Part shown: positions 54,564 to 64,000 of the stretch, piece by piece
Layout of the letters: each line of letters opens with the position of its first letter
How positions within the stretch are numbered: the first letter of the stretch is position 1
Origin: Petaurus breviceps papuanus
Taxonomy: Eukaryota; Chordata; Mammalia; Diprotodontia; Petauridae
Length of the DNA stretch: 64,000 bases
Assembly: GCA_028583685.1 (NCBI GenBank)
Contig: JAMXIF010001183.1
Location: forward strand, 18,491,914-18,555,913
Direction: 5' to 3'
Notes under the pieces: generated by a model
Told to the model about the DNA's origin: nothing
The model's database searches: none
The model's input: only the letters and a program-made list of their open reading frames with translations
Position numbers and translations under genes: made by a program

Positions 54564-54825
54564 TCTTCAAAGAAGGCAACTAGAGGCTGCAGTGGATAGA
54601 GTGCTGAGACTCATCTTCCTGAGTTCAAATCTAGCCTCAGACCCTTATTAGCTGTGTGACTTTGGGCAAGTCACCAAACCTTGTTTGCCTCAGTTTCCTT
54701 ATCTGTAAAATGAGCTGGAGAAAGAAATGGCAAGCCACTCCAGTATCTCTGCCAAGAAAATCCCACATGGGGTCACTAAGAGTCAGACTTGACTGGAATG
54801 ATGCAATAACAATTCTTCAAAGAAG
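54564..54825 (+). mobile_element. MAR1-type CORE-SINE with target duplication
   Basis: tcttcaaagaag at 54,564-54,575 and 54,814-54,825 (longer with one mismatch). Head 'ggctgcagtggatagagtgc', then 'cttcctgagttcaaatctag', 'gccaagaaaatcccacatgg' and tail 'gatgcaataacaa'. Confidence 0.9.
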
Positions 54826-54854
54826 TGAGGGACATGTCTTTTTGTAATATCTCT

Positions 54855-55095
54855 TCTTTGGGGCCAACTTTGGTCATTAAAATTTCACTGCATTTGAGTT
54901 ATATTTTTGTGTTGTTCTTCTTTTCATTTACATCATTGTAATCTTCACTGGTTCTTCCTCCTTCTCTTTGTAACCATTCATCTGTCTCCCCATGCATCTC
55001 TGCACTCTTCTTATTCACTGTTTCTGGGGGTGCAGTAATATTCCATCATGCTCATGAGCTACAACTTGTTCAGCCATTCCTCAATTCGCATATTC
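54855..55095 (-). mobile_element. older L1-type 3' fragment
   Basis: On plus: 'ggggccaactttggtcatta', 'atttcactgcatttgagtta', 'tgcagtaatattccatcatg', 'caacttgttcagccattcct'. This is the reverse of the order at 14,140-14,640 and links that type to L1 ORF2 sequence. Confidence 0.75.
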
Positions 55096-55654
55096 TAGAC
55101 TTTCAAAGAGTTAAGAGAAGAGAGAAGTATGATCTCTGAACTCTGAAAGAAATGGGGCTCCAGAGTGAGTTACTGAGCCAAGCCACTGAAAGTGGCTCCA
55201 ATGGGGAAGAAATGGAAGAGTTGCATAAAGAGACTGATCTGGGAATTCATGCAGGAGAGATAGAAATTACCAGTAACTGAGGCCAAACAAAAATTGGCAG
55301 AGGTTTGTAAACCGAGAGCTGGAAATGGCTTTGGAAACCATCTAGTCCCCTTCCTTCATTTCCCTTGAATACAGGGGGTCCTAAAAGCAATAGAATCTGG
55401 AGTCAAGCCCAAGCCCTCTGACTTTAAATGCAACATTCTTTCCAAAGCACTACATGACCCCACAGTAAATACTATAAGAATAGTGTTTAGGAAATCTAAA
55501 ATTCACAATAAGTTAGAGCTTGCAAGGGATAACAAACAAGGCTCTGAAGCTGTCAGGAGCAAGAGAAGAAACCATGAAAGACAAAGACCACTGTTTGGGA
55601 GGTACTGCACAAAGTTAAGCAGAGAATTCAAAGCTTCAATTCCTATTTGATAAG
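55096..55654. other. mostly unassigned
   Basis: 55,310-55,450 looks like a degraded reversed MIR-like SINE ('aaaccatctagtccccttcc'). No gene. Confidence 0.4.
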
Positions 55655-56000
55655 ATAGAATGTAAGCTCCCTGAGGGTAGCCGCCGTTTCATTTTTGTCA
55701 TTGTATCTCTAGTTCCTGGCACAGTGCCAGGCATAGAGTATTGGTGCTCAATAAATGCTTGTTTATAGGAACATAGATTTAATCTGGAAGGAACAAATAA
55801 ACACTTGTTGATTGGCACATAGGATCATAGATGCAGAGCTGAAAGGGACACTGGAGACCACTGAATCTATCTATTTTATTTTGCAAATAAGGAAACTGAG
55901 ATACAGGGAAATGATGACTTCCTAGGGTAACACAGCTAGTAACTGTCAGAGGCAGAATTTGAAACCAGAACTTCCTGGTTCTAAGTCCTCTATCCCGGTC
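55655..56000. mobile_element. L2 3' terminus then MIR-like SINE
   Basis: 55,655-55,770 plus-strand L2 end ('aatgtaagctccctgagggt', 'ctcaataaatgcttgtt'). 55,815-56,000 minus-strand SINE ('gatcatagatgcagagctga', 'gtaacacagctagtaactgt'). Confidence 0.78.
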
Positions 56001-56065
56001 TGCTTGACCTTTATGTTGAAAATGGTAAAACCAAAATAGTTAATGGGGCATAGAGTCTCTTATTT

Positions 56066-56330
56066 TTTATTTTTAAATACATTTTTATTGATGTCTTTTG
56101 TTTTTACATCACCTATGTTTCCCAACCTGCCCCTCCTGCTTTATGCTTCCAGAGACTCATTCCATATAATAAAGTATAGAAAAGAGGGGCAAAAAAGTTT
56201 GGCAAATAACCAACATGTTGAAAAAATCTGATGGTATATACAGTGTTCCACATCCATAGTATCTCACCTTTGCAAAGAAGTTAGGAGGTGTCTTCTTATA
56301 TCTCTAGGGTAGTGTCTTGAGAAATGAAAA
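56066..56330 (-). mobile_element. older L1-type 3' UTR
   Basis: On plus: 'ttattgatgtcttttgtttt', 'acatcacctatgtttcccaa', 'gcagtaca'-like variants, 'cagtgttccacatccatagt', 'ctcacctttgcaaagaagtt'. Continues the 3' UTR type seen at 31,115 and 14,140. Confidence 0.65.
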
Positions 56331-56854
56331 TAAAACTGGACACTAGGAGCCCTTGGCACCACAGACCTTACTTTGAAGCTCCTTCCCTTGTTCAGGTACC
56401 ATCTTGGTAAGTGCACAAGAGGTATGTCTTGTGGCCTTAATTCTAGCAATGTTCCCCACACCCCCCCCCACTCCTACCACCTCCCACAGTACAAAACATA
56501 ATGGTATGGAGCCAGCAATGATGGAAATTCAGATCAGATTTTGCTTAATACGTTTTATATGAATTATGAGCAAATGAGCTCCTTCCTTTGATTCTGTCTT
56601 GAAAGGAGGGTGCCAGGGTAGGGCATAGGAAATGCCTAAATTCTGGAGGTGGACTGAAATCCCATCCTTGAATATATTAATCCCTCCCTCTCTCCCCATC
56701 AAAATTTTACCCTACTGGCCCCTCCCCCCATCAATGGCAGAAGATGGGAAAGAAATATTCTGAAGTGCTCAAAATATTCTTTGGGGCATGATGGAGAGAA
56801 GAGGCCTCAGAATGGATTGAGTGACTAGCTTTAATGAATGGATTGATATCAGCT
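56331..56854. other. no recognised feature
   Basis: C run at 56,460-56,470. No gene or repeat I can name. Confidence 0.35.
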
Positions 56855-57045
56855 TAGTACAGTGGAAAGAAAACTGGCTCTCAACTTAGAAGACCTAGGT
56901 TCAAATCCAAATCCTGCCTTCAATGCTTACTTGACTGAGTGATTTCCCTGGGCCTTGGTGTCCAGTTCTAAGCACCACATCTTAAGAAGGTCACTTTTGA
57001 AAGCAAGTCAGAGGAATGTGGCCAGGATGGTGACACCATCTATCC
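56855..57045 (+). mobile_element. SINE fragment and CR1/L3 scrap
   Basis: 56,855-56,960 is a SINE head and core ('gacctaggttcaaatccaaa'). 56,962-57,045 reads 'agttctaagcaccacatctt' and 'ggaatgtggccaggatggtg', a CR1/L3-like phrase. Confidence 0.5.
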
Positions 57046-57705
57046 AATTCTCCTACCTCACATCCTGCCCTTCTGGGTGCTCTCTGTTTTGGCCAAACTG
57101 GGCTACCTCTCTTTCCATCAAACCCAACCTCTGATGATCTCCTCTGTTCATTCTATACCCTATGCCTGCAATGCCCTCCTTCACCACCACTACCCATTAA
57201 ATCCCCATCCATCCTTTAATGCCTAATTCTTCCTACAACTTTAAGCTGGAGGTGTCTGACACTTAGCTCATGGACCGCAGGCATCTAGCTAGCAACACTC
57301 CAGAGTGCTGCCAGATCAGATAAGATGTAATTGGGAAACATTTAACAAGCTAAATGAAAGTATACTAAAACATAGATAAAGCATTTTAAAACTAAGTCAA
57401 TATGTGGTGGGCAGGAATCCCTATGTATGGACTAGTGGCCCTCTTTCTGCTGGTGTTTGACAAGACACCTTTAAACCACAGACCTGCCATCTTCTCCCAT
57501 GGAGTCTTCCTTGATGGTCCTGTTACTAATCAGCTTCCCCTCTCAAACCTCACATCACATCATACTCTTTCAGATCCCTCTACTACACTTACTTTGTGTC
57601 ATCCTATAGCAAATCTACTTGCCTTATTCTCCTACTAGGCTGCAAATTTCATGAGGGCAAGTTTCCTCGAGGTCCCCTACAGCCTAGGCATAGTGTGAAT
57701 TAAAT
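57046..57705 (+). mobile_element. L2 3' part split by a hAT element
   Basis: 'ctctgatgatctcctctgtt' and 'cctgcaatgccctccttcac' on the left. After the insert come 'cctttgtgtcatcctat'-like sequence, 'gctgcaaatttcatgaggg' and a tail. The L2 tail lies at about 57,600-57,705. Confidence 0.6.
57250..57472. mobile_element. hAT miniature, 'gtgtcaaactc' type
   Basis: Start 'ggaggtgtctgacacttagc', interior 'gatgtaattgggaaacattt' and 'aaaacatagataaagcattt', 'aagtcaatatgtggtgggca', end 'gtgtttgacaagacacctt'. Terminal inverted repeats are recognisable though diverged. Confidence 0.68.
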
Positions 57706-58559
57706 TTTATTAAATTGAACTATAGGATGTTAGAGCTGGAAGGGCCCTTAGAGATCTCTTAGAGGGTCTCTAGTCCATGTTTCAAACTTTTTTCATTATA
57801 TACTCCAGACAACGAAAGATTTTTGAGCATGCATCCCACATGTATGTGTGTATACTTATATACTGATAAATTGTACATATGCAGTATTATGTATAAACTT
57901 TATAAATCAAATTTGAATATAATTTGTATAAATATAATTTCATAAATTGTACCTATGTACTAATGGACTGACAATGGTGCATCTTATAAAATTCACCCAA
58001 AAAATAGAAATTCAGGAAGGATGAAATAACCTTTTGAAAGTAATATTTGTTAATGATATTAAAAAACCTTTTTTTGATCTCACACAAGCTATTGCTAATA
58101 AGGATATTTTAGTGAGAGCAGAATGATTGTTCCATTAATTATATGCTCCATAAATCAATATGTGCCTCATTTAAAAAAAAACACAATTTTGGCTTAATAC
58201 TGTGATACAGTGATTCAAAGGTTCAATTCTAAGGTCAGTTTATTTTGAAAACTGGCTTCAATGGTTGTCATAGCTATGAAAGTTAAGTTACAGAGAAAGG
58301 TAAAACCAAATGAAAGAGGCCCATCATTGATTGTCCTTGACAAGTCACAATATTCATTTTTTAAATCCCATCCACAAATCATGCAAATGTTTTTTGCTAA
58401 AATTCAGCTACAACATTTCCATCTTCCCTGATAACAACCAACTGTTGAGCAGATTATATATATGTACACAATATATTTATATATACATATTAATATATTT
58501 GTATATATTTTATATGTGTATATACATATATGTATGTATGTGTGCACACACACATATAT
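57706..58559. other. AT-rich, no recognised gene
   Basis: 57,840-57,960 and 58,455-58,560 are TATA/ACAT-rich simple sequence. The rest is unassigned. A GT/ATAT run abuts the SINE at 58,560. Confidence 0.4.
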
Positions 58560-58690
58560 GGGGGGGGCAATCAGGGGTAAGTGACTTGCTCAGAGATATA
58601 CAGCTAGTAAGTGTCTGAGACCAGATTTAAACTCGGTCCTCCTGACTCCAGGGCTGAAGCTTTATTCACTGTGCCACCTAGCCTGACCCC
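58560..58690 (-). mobile_element. WSINE-type SINE
   Basis: 'gggggcaatcaggggtaagt', 'gacttgctcagagatataca', 'gtcctcctgactccagggct', 'ctgtgccacctagcc'. Confidence 0.82.
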
Positions 58691-59194
58691 ATTTTTTAAT
58701 ATTTTTTAATAAATGGATTCAAGACTCACTCATAGTTTTGACAGTTTAACAAATAGGTTAAAAAATTCTGTTCCAAAATTTTTGAAGTATACATAGATAA
58801 GAGTTTTCATAGGTGATACTCTTCATATGATTTTCGTCAGTCAAGAGAAGAGAAACCAAGCAAAATGATTGACCCAAGGTCATACAGCTGATTGGGGCAT
58901 ACCAGACACTAGAATTTTGGTTTCCTGAGTCCTTGTCCCATGTCTTTCTTATCTTATCATGGTGACTTTGTAATTTCCAGCATTAGGGGATGGGTGAAGT
59001 TGGTATTTGAGGATGGGGGTGGAGGAAGTAGAGAAGGGTACTTCTCAGTTCCCCATGAAATCACACTGTGCAGACAGCTGCTTACTACTCCAATCCTATT
59101 AGGCCAGTCCCAGACCTGAAACAATCTGTTGAAGAAAAGTGTGGAAAGAGAGGGAAAGTCCCTTGGTACTTGGCCAATAGCACTTCTGCATGAG
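58691..59194. other. mostly unassigned
   Basis: 58,850-58,945 resembles a reversed SINE core ('cccaaggtcatacagctgat'). An 80-codon minus-strand frame at 58,957-59,199 is unassigned. Confidence 0.38.
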
Positions 59195-59284
59195 ACCAAG
59201 TCATGTCAACCAGCATTTACCATATGCCAGACTCTGTGTTAAAATCCAAAGATATAAAAAAGGTAAAAAATGGGGGAAGCTAGG

Positions 59285-59430
59285 GGCAGCCAGGTAGCAC
59301 AGTGAGTAAGAGAACCGGCCCCAGAGTCGGGATAAGCTGGGATCGAATCTGGGCTCAGATACTTAGCACCACACCCAGAAATAACTGGCCATGTAACCTT
59401 GAGCAAGTTACTTAACCCCAATTGCTTAAA
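59285..59430 (+). mobile_element. WSINE-like SINE, 'ccaggtagcacagtgagtaa' subfamily
   Basis: ggcagccaggtagcacagtg, 'gggatcgaatctgggctcag', 'ccacacccagaaataactgg', 'cttaaccccaattgctt' and A tail. Second of three copies of this subfamily. Confidence 0.88.
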
Positions 59431-59436
59431 AAAAAA

Positions 59437-59600
59437 ATGGGGGCAGTTAGGTGGCACAGTGAATAGAGCAGTGGACCTGGAGTGAGGAGGACCTGAGTTC
59501 AAATTTGACCTCAGACACTTAACACTTACTAGCTGTGTGACCTTGGGCAAGTCACTTAACCCCAATTGCCCTGCCTTCCCCCCTCCAAAAACAAAAAAAA
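59437..59600 (+). mobile_element. WSINE-type SINE, common form
   Basis: gggggcagttaggtggcaca, 'gacctgagttcaaatttgac', 'aacacttactagctgtgtga', 'ccttcccccctcc' and A-rich tail. Begins six bases after the A tail of the previous SINE. Confidence 0.9.
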
Positions 59601-59899
59601 GTAAACACCTTGGTCCCCAACTTCAAGGATACACCTTCTTTTTGTTAAATGTTAGCATTTACAAAGTGATATCTCCTTTGAAGATACAGCAACAACAAAA
59701 GTGCAGTCCTATCTCTCCAACAGCTGGGGCACACTTTCCCCCCTACATCACCTGGTCTCTGAGAAAAGTGGCCTTAGACTTAGCATAGTTTTTTTTTTAA
59801 CTTTTCATTAAAAAAATTTTTGTTATCAATAGCATTTTTATTTTTAATAACAATTTTAAGCATTTTTTAATTTAAAGTTTTGAGTCTCAGATTCTATTT

Positions 59900-60480
59900 A
59901 CACTTAGCACAGTTTTTAGGTAACATTGGTCCCACCAAGTAGTGAATTCACATTCTAATGGGGGAGAAAACATGAAAATAACTAGGTTCACAACAAGACA
60001 TATATAGAGTAGATGGAATCTCATAGGGAAAATTACTGGCAATGAGAAAAGTGTGCAAGAGATAGTATTTGAGGGTTAAGTCTTGGAGTAAGCCAGTTAA
60101 GGGGCAGAGGTGAAGAGGGAGAGAATTCCTGTCTTGGGGGCCAGCCAGCACAAAGGTAAAGGAGAGTGGCGTGTGTGTGAGTGAGTGTGTATGTGAGTGA
60201 GTGAGTGAGTGTGAGTGTGTGTGTGTGTGTGAGGGGGGGGCCAGGAAATAGGTGGGTATAATAAGTGGGTATTGCTGAATTGTCAAGTAAATGGAGGGGT
60301 GTAAAGTGTAAGAAAACTGAAAAAAGTTGAAAGAGACCACGTACAGTGACAAGAACCTTTAAATGCCAAGCAGATGACTTCATGTTGGATCCTGGAGGTA
60401 ACCGGGAGCCACACTGAGGTTTATTGAGTTGGGGATTGGGGTAGGGAGAGATATACTTAGACCTAATCTCTAGAATAATC
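59900..60480 (+). mobile_element. unassigned ancient repeat with GT/GA simple repeat
   Basis: 'attcacattctaatggggga', 'agagggagagaattcctgtc', 'gttggatcctggaggtaacc', 'gggagccacactgaggttta'. 60,171-60,240 is an internal (GT)n(GAGT)n(G)n tract. Same order as 50,722-51,325. Confidence 0.65.
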
Positions 60481-60492
60481 TGGGCACTAGGA

Positions 60493-60526
60493 CACCATTC
60501 ATCCCATACTGCTGGGATGAATGGTG
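60493..60526. repeat. short perfect palindrome, 14-bp arms
   Basis: caccattcatccca (60,493-60,506) pairs with tgggatgaatggtg (60,513-60,526) across the six-base loop tactgc. No T run follows. Confidence 0.95.
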
Positions 60527-60839
60527 GGAACTTGTTCTCCCACAAGGCATGCATTTTATTATGTTCTTTATTGCCCGCATGTGAAAACTGACTAGATGAG
60601 ATCGATTAAAGGCTTTCCTTTGTCTGGGACAGAGGTCTCAGGGTGTTTGCTATTTGCTTCTTGTGCAAGCAGGGATGAGGGGCAAACACGAAAGACAAAC
60701 AAAGCTGTTAAAGGCAAACTTTGAAGGGATCTCTGAGAGATAGGGGAGGGAATGATCTGGGGAAAGTTCACTACAGGCCCATCTCTTTTTAGATGGGAGA
60801 AAGTTATAGCACCATAGCTATAAACAGCCAGCTTCAATT
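60527..60839. other. unique sequence
   Basis: No repeat recognised; an 81-codon minus-strand frame is unassigned. Confidence 0.35.
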
Positions 60840-61000
60840 TCTGAAATAATTGTAATTATGTGCCATAACTTAATTATCGAAATAATTGCATGTGTGTAGT
60901 AATTTGCAATAATTTCATTATTGCAATAATTGTAATTGTGTATAATAATTTCATTATTGAATTAATTGTGATTATTGCAGTAATGAAATTATTACAAACA
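60840..61000. repeat. AT-rich tract with inverted repeats
   Basis: Repeated aataatt/attattg words. taataatttcattattgcaa-like sequence at about 60,908-60,930 is mirrored, with one mismatch, at about 60,976-60,998. A SINE core follows at 61,065-61,130. Confidence 0.8.
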
Positions 61001-61204
61001 GTTATTAACTCAGTGGATTATTTAGTTTGTGACTTATCTTTGTCCTTGATACACAAAAACTTCTCTGAAACTCAGTTTCCTCACCTGTAAAATGGGAATA
61101 ATAACCTCTTTATTACCTACCCCCACAGAGTTATGAGTTTAGTTTTTTTTTAAATTGTAAAGCCCAGAGTGAATGTCAGCTATCAGCCAGTCAGTCAAGT
61201 AACT

Positions 61205-61400
61205 AGCTTTTAGTTAAAGAGCCTACTATGTATTAAGCATTGGGAATACAAAGGCAAAAGGGATAGAGCTCCTGCCTTCAAGGACCTTTCTACTTGGGGA
61301 AACAATATACAAATAGACAAATGTACAAAATGAATACTGGGTAGTTTTGGGAGGACTGGCTCTTGAACCTGAGGGACTCAGGGGAGGTTTCTTGTCAAAG
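61205..61400 (+). mobile_element. unassigned ancient repeat, fragment
   Basis: 'gagcctactatgtattaagc', 'attgggaatacaaaggcaaa', 'cttcaaggacctttctactt', 'aacaatatacaaatagacaa'. Confidence 0.6.
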
Positions 61401-61519
61401 GTCACAGTCAGAGTTTTTAAGATAACAAATGATTCTTAATAAATTAGCTATTTCTTGCTCTCTGCCTTTTGTCCCTTTCCCCTGCCATTAGCCCCTTCAC
61501 AAGGCAGAGTTTCCCAACA

Positions 61520-61714
61520 AGAGATGAAACTCATGGGGTGGCCAGGTAGCACAGTGAGTAAGAGCACTGGCCCCAGAGTCAGGATGACCTGGGATCGAAT
61601 CTGGGTTCTGATACTTAGCACCACACCCAGAAATAACTGGCCGTGTAACCTTGAGCAAGTAACTTAACCCCAATTGCTTTATTTAAAAAAAAAAGAAAGA
61701 GAGATGAAACTCAT
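61520..61714 (+). mobile_element. WSINE-like SINE with perfect 15-bp duplication
   Basis: agagatgaaactcat at 61,520-61,534 and 61,700-61,714. The insert is the 'ccaggtagcacagtgagtaa' subfamily with 'ccacacccagaaataactgg' and an A-rich tail. The cleanest copy of the three. Confidence 0.95.
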
Positions 61715-62194
61715 ACCACTCAGCTGCTTGTTTGATGAAAAAACTTCAGAATGTCCAAGTTAAGAAGGGACCTCAGAAGTCATTTTGTCTGATCCATACA
61801 TAACCTGAACAAGAATCTCTTCTCCCACATTCCCTGTGGCTAATTATCCATCAATCAATAAATATTTCAATCAATAAACATTTATTGAGTGCCTATTTGC
61901 CAGGCACAGTACTGTTCAGCTTTTCATTGAGGACCTCTCCTGACAAAAGACCACTGCCTTACAAGAAAGTCTGTTCCATTTTGGGGGCAGTTCTCCAAAC
62001 TTCTCCTTCTATCAAATATAAAGTTGGCCTCTCTGCAATTGTTACTTCTTGTGCCTAATGCTGTCACCAGGATCAAATAGAATAAGCCTGATCCATCCTC
62101 AAAGAGCCATCCCTTCACATACTAGAAGGTATCTTTGATATCTGCCTCCAAGTTTTCTCTTTTTTAGACTGACTAACCATCTTCAGTTGGTGGC

Positions 62195-62370
62195 GTTGTA
62201 CCAGATGTCTGGAATTCTCTGGCTCAAATTTTACCTTTAACACTTATTAGCTGTGTGACCCTGGACAAATAACTTTACCTCTTAGCCTCTATTTCCTCTT
62301 CTACAAAATGGGAGAGTTGGATTACATGGCCTCCAGGCTATCTTCCACTTCATATAGAATGGTCTCTAGT
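62195..62370 (+). mobile_element. THER1/MIR-type SINE inside CR1/L3
   Basis: 'gttgtaccagatgtctggaa', 'cttattagctgtgtgaccct', 'ggagagttggattacatggc'. Confidence 0.68.
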
Positions 62371-62527
62371 CACTTTGCCATCCACTTTACCCTCCTGTGG
62401 ATGAGTTTTCTAGCTTTGCAATAAATGTCCTTCCCAAAATGTGACCCCCCCCAGAACTGAACACAGTACTCCAGGTGTGGTCTACCCAAGGCAGAATACA
62501 ATGGGACCAATACCTCCTTCATTCTAG

Positions 62528-62776
62528 ACATTGCTGTTTGTTGTGGTGTCTGACTCTCTGTGACTTCACTTGTTTTCTTAGCAGAAGATACTGGAGTGGT
62601 TTGCCATTTCCTTCTCCAGTTCATTATACAGATGAGGAAACTGAGGCAAAGAAGGTTAAGTGACTTTCCCAGGGTCACACAGTTAGTAAGTGACTAAGGC
62701 TAGGTTTGAACTCAGGAAGACTCATCTTCCTGACTCCATGCCCAGCCCTCTATCCACTGTGCCACCTAGATGTCTG
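62528..62776 (-). mobile_element. MAR1-type CORE-SINE inside CR1/L3
   Basis: 'gctgtttgttgtggtgtctg', 'gaggaaactgaggcaaagaa', 'gtgccacctagatgtct'. Similar bases (tctagacat / tctggacat) flank it and may be the target duplication. Confidence 0.87.
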
Positions 62777-62960
62777 GACATCATTCCTCTCTTAAGGTAG
62801 CCTGAGGTGACGTTACTGTAGCTTCCTTGGCTGCCTTAAGATAAATTGCTTTCAGGGCCCATATGACTCCCCCATTGTAGTTGTGAAGTTGGCTTTTAAA
62901 CCTCAAGAACAAGACTTCACGTTTGTCTCTGGGATTATGTAAACATTTTAGTTATCCCTG

Positions 62961-63903
62961 CTCTCTCTAAATAATGGAGAAGTAGCTGAAATGAACATTG
63001 TCACTCACTTCTCAAGAGAGAGGATACAAGTACTGGCCTCAGGATAAAACTTTCCAACTTCTCTTTCTAAAGAGAAGTGGGAGGACCACCCAGGAAACCC
63101 ATACCTGTCAAACTGAGAGTTCCCCAAAGGGAGTGGCCTCCCATGGCTATTGGCAAAGACACCAGAAACTTAGCTCCAGAGTGCACCCTTCCAAACAGGT
63201 GGTCTCAAGACTCTGGCAGGGACTGTGGGACTTCGGGAGAGGCACAAACAGTCACATGCTCAGACCCCATCAGATCCCTAGGGCCAGGGCAGGGATTACT
63301 AAGAAGAAATGGCCCTGCTGGCTTGGGAGGTGTTTCCTCAGCCTCTGCCTTTGGCTCTCCAGAAGAAACTTCTGCAAAAAAGGGTTGAGCTGCTCGTTTT
63401 TGGTAATTCTGCAAGCTAGAGGAGAGGGTTGTACTTTTAATTTTCCTTATTTATAGCCACTCCTTAATTTTATCCCCTTCCCAAGGGACATGCCCACTAT
63501 GTGTCCTAACCTGCCTGAGGAATTTTTAGAAAGAACAGGGCAACTCTAAACTGCCCCCACCCCCACCCCCACCTCCAGTGTATGACCTAAGAGTGTGTGG
63601 TCACCTCAGCACCCAGGTGGCTGGTGGAGAGAGATAAACAGGCAGAAGGATGTACTTCCCTTCTCCCTTTCTTAGCTGTCCTCTGTAGAGGGATATTGTG
63701 GGCCATCAAAGAGAAAAGGAAAAACATTCAATCCTAAAATAGGAAGAAAGGAAAAGGAATTGTTTTGTGCATAGGTTACTTGGTAAATAAAACTTAAAAC
63801 AGGGTCCCTTGTCCCCATATCCTGTACGTTAAATCGAATGAGAAAAAGATAGTATATTTAAAGTGTTTTACAAACTTTAAAAGCTATATAAATGTGAGCT
63901 ATC
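62961..63903. other. repeat-free sequence with a 152-codon frame
   Basis: No repeat recognised over 0.9 kb. A plus-strand frame at 62,998-63,456 (152 codons) overlaps a 103-codon frame in another phase. Neither shows a known motif, and overlapping frames suggest chance. The C-rich patch at 63,555-63,575 is notable. Confidence 0.4.
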
Positions 63904-63966
63904 ATCATCATCATCACCACTACCACCAGTAACACCACCACCACCATCATCATCATTATTATTATT
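63904..63966. repeat. (CAT)n(CAC)n(ATT)n microsatellite
   Basis: Compound trinucleotide repeat near the window end. Confidence 0.93.
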
Positions 63967-64000
63967 AGGAATAGGAAAACCTGGTGAGGAAACTCACTAC

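Larger units (their letters stand above)
59195..59645 (+). mobile_element. unassigned ancient repeat hosting two SINEs
   Basis: 'catatgccagactctgtgtt' and 'aaagatataaaaaaggtaaa' on the left, 'aaacaccttggtccccaact' and 'tcaaggatacaccttc' on the right. Two SINEs, listed next, sit between. Confidence 0.6.
61730..62960 (-). mobile_element. CR1/L3-like LINE 3' region, hosting younger SINEs
   Basis: Pieces in order: 'cagaagtcattttgtctgat', 'gtctgttccattttgggggc', 'ctctctgcaattgttacttc', 'cttcacatactagaaggtat', 'gaactgaacacagtactcca', 'ggtgtggtctacccaaggca', then 'cggcct..' variants to about 62,960. Interrupted at about 61,850-61,915, 62,195-62,370 and 62,528-62,776. The phrase around 62,457-62,482 is typical of CR1/L3. 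Orientation is uncertain. Confidence 0.65.

Noticed and set aside
60033-60554. 173- and 134-codon minus-strand frames
   Set aside because: They pass through a GT/GAGT simple repeat and an old interspersed repeat; no motif.
62998-63456. 152-codon plus-strand frame as a gene
   Set aside because: No recognisable domain and overlapping frames in other phases; kept only as an observation.
1-64000. CRISPR array, operons, bacterial or phage systems
   Set aside because: Spliced gene structure, CpG depletion outside one island and mammalian retroposons show vertebrate nuclear DNA. Regular repeats here are microsatellites.

Overview
This looks like marsupial nuclear DNA, probably from an Australian (australidelphian) species. 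It is dense with tRNA-headed CORE-SINEs of the MAR1, THER1/MIR and WSINE/WALLSI kinds, marsupial L1 3' ends, an ORF1-bearing half-L1 (HAL1-like) element, old L2 and CR1/L3 pieces, and short hAT miniature elements. Family names are given from memory of consensus sequences; no search was run. Open frames are short and nearly all lie inside repeats or simple sequence.

One host protein-coding exon is convincing. On the minus strand at 16,399-16,726 is the first coding exon of BCAR3 (NSP2/SH2D3B), with a good splice acceptor, a start codon in strong context, 105 codons plus two bases, and a GTAA donor. It encodes only the disordered N-terminal region before the SH2 domain. No other BCAR3 coding exon was found. 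So 1-16,398 is probably the following intron, and at least part of the sequence to the right is 5' intron or leader sequence of the same gene.

At 29,930-31,060 lies the only CpG island, in a nearly repeat-free block (28,480-31,110). A CCAAT box in minus orientation near 30,945 and a GTGAGT donor at 30,463-30,458 suggest a promoter and leader exon for BCAR3, about 14 kb upstream of its start codon. This is inference.

Layout: 1-16 kb, L2 pieces cut by MAR1 copies, one 5'-truncated L1 with a 16-bp target duplication, and hAT miniatures. 16-17 kb, the BCAR3 exon. 17-28 kb, SINEs, a nested L1/SINE, a purine tract, and a hAT miniature with a perfect 8-bp duplication. 28.5-31.1 kb, unique sequence and CpG island. 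31-43 kb, L2, SINEs, a 288-bp direct duplication, and two L1s lying tail to tail. 43.3-46.6 kb, the HAL1-like element. 46.6-64 kb, a long TTC repeat, SINEs, a long inverted repeat at 52.9-53.1 kb, L2 and CR1/L3 pieces, and several small palindromes. No RNA gene or CRISPR array was seen, and no viral gene was recognised. I did not find a clearly new biological system. The strongest leads are the CpG island/BCAR3 link, the 52.9-kb foldback and the HAL1-like element.
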